Assembly: GCA_002842495.1 (NCBI GenBank)
Contig: PHDB01000040.1
Span: forward strand, 1 to 34,340
DNA length: 34,340 nucleotides
Source of the DNA: Bacteroidetes bacterium HGW-Bacteroidetes-6
GTDB lineage: Bacteria; Bacteroidota; Bacteroidia; Bacteroidales; DTU049
Direction of reading: 5' to 3'
In this document: positions 34,046 to 34,340 of the stretch, piece after piece
How positions within the stretch are numbered: the first letter of the stretch is position 1
Layout: the number at the start of each line of letters is the position of its first letter
The notes under the pieces: generated by a model
Seen by the model: only the letters and a program-made list of their open reading frames with translations
Told to the model about the DNA's origin: nothing
The model's database searches: none
Position numbers and translations under genes: made by a program

Positions 34046-34340
34046 TTTATTTTTGTTGTATCATCTTTTGCTTGCAGCTAACTCCCTAATAACCCAACCA
34101 AAATTACAGTTATTCATCCAAATCCGGTTGTATAACCTTACTTTTTAGTCTGATTACTCACAAATATATAAAGTTTTCACAAATCACCAATAAACCGGGA
34201 AATATTTTCTTTTAAGCGGGGATTTTCAGCCTTTGGGTTGCTGCGGTTTTTATGTTTCTGCTGTGTTATGGGCATGGTGGAATTGCTGAAGAACAACAAG
34301 TTTTTTGAGGGGGGCGAAGATAGAAATTTGTTTACGTGAG
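34046..34340. other. Right-edge upstream region
   Basis: This stretch holds the likely promoter of the NTase operon and some AT-rich DNA. On the minus strand, ggagttagctgcaag (about 34068-34082) may mirror the repeat-like ends of accessory cassettes. A 23-codon frame (34268-34339, plus strand) runs to the window edge but has no support as a gene. Confidence 0.4.
34099..34106 (-). promoter_or_regulatory. -7 box for the NTase-DUF262-DUF4145 operon
   Basis: On the minus strand this is TAATTTTG, an exact TAnnTTTG match, 53 nt before the ATG at 34045. A TTTG on the minus strand at 34122-34119 is only 12 nt away, too close for a standard -33 element. Confidence 0.5.

Noticed and set aside
34268..34339. 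23-codon plus-strand frame at the right edge
   Set aside because: It is short, runs to the window edge and has no supporting signals.
31586..34340. A complete integron
   Set aside because: No integron integrase is present in the window and no convincing pair of attC core sites could be read; only cassette-like boundary features are suggested.
1..34340. tRNA and rRNA genes
   Set aside because: The larger gaps between genes were scanned by eye and none shows a cloverleaf-like or rRNA-like sequence; small structured RNAs cannot be excluded.

Overview
The window looks like chromosomal DNA of a member of the Bacteroidota, probably Bacteroidales-like or a related free-living group. The signs are two type IX secretion (T9SS) sorting signals of different kinds (type A on a C10 protease, type B/CHU_C on a 1005-residue repeat protein), a PorP/SprF-family outer-membrane protein beside the type B substrate, Bacteroidota-type -7 promoter boxes (TAnnTTTG) upstream of many genes, and weak Shine-Dalgarno sequences. 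I see no rRNA, tRNA, CRISPR array, prophage or intact insertion sequence.

Layout. (1) 0.1-1.5 kb, minus strand: a tight operon of an OsmC-like protein, a hotdog thioesterase and a secreted protein of unknown function. (2) 1.6-4.9 kb, plus strand: a histidine kinase and OmpR-type regulator pair, a strong terminator, then a sigma-54 type regulator with no DNA-binding domain. (3) 5.0-8.4 kb, minus strand: an SsnA-like amidohydrolase followed by a secreted C10 cysteine protease with CUB domains. (4) 8.4-11.2 kb, plus strand: a multi-PAS HisKA_2 sensor kinase, divergent from the amidohydrolase. (5) 11.2-15.1 kb, minus strand: a CstA-family transporter, bioB and bioF joined by 8-nt overlaps, then a small MmpS-like lipoprotein. 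(6) 15.2-20.0 kb, minus strand: housekeeping genes for a membrane-anchored EEP-family protein, uvrB and xerD (overlapping), and trmD nearby. (7) 20.0-26.3 kb: a small PAS protein, then a cell-surface cluster of an S74 chaperone-domain protein, a giant repeat protein with a type B signal, and PorP/SprF. (8) 26.4-29.5 kb: a sodium:solute symporter translationally coupled to a BamA/D15-like outer-membrane barrel, and a cysteine-rich lipoprotein. (9) 29.5-30.3 kb: a gene-free stretch rich in degenerate inverted repeats. (10) 30.3-31.6 kb: a TIM-barrel amidohydrolase. (11) 31.6-34.1 kb: an AT-rich accessory module of three genes, bounded on one side by a structured repeat-like sequence.

The best candidate for an undescribed system is module 11. 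A nucleotidyltransferase-fold protein, a DUF262 (GmrS-like/ParB-like) protein and a zinc-ribbon plus DUF4145 (HEPN-like) protein are encoded in that order in one minus-strand operon with its own -7 box. NTase plus HEPN recalls HEPN/MNT toxin-antitoxin pairs, here with a DUF262 protein between them, so a defence or abortive-infection role is plausible but inferred. All functions below come from reading motifs by eye; no database search was possible.
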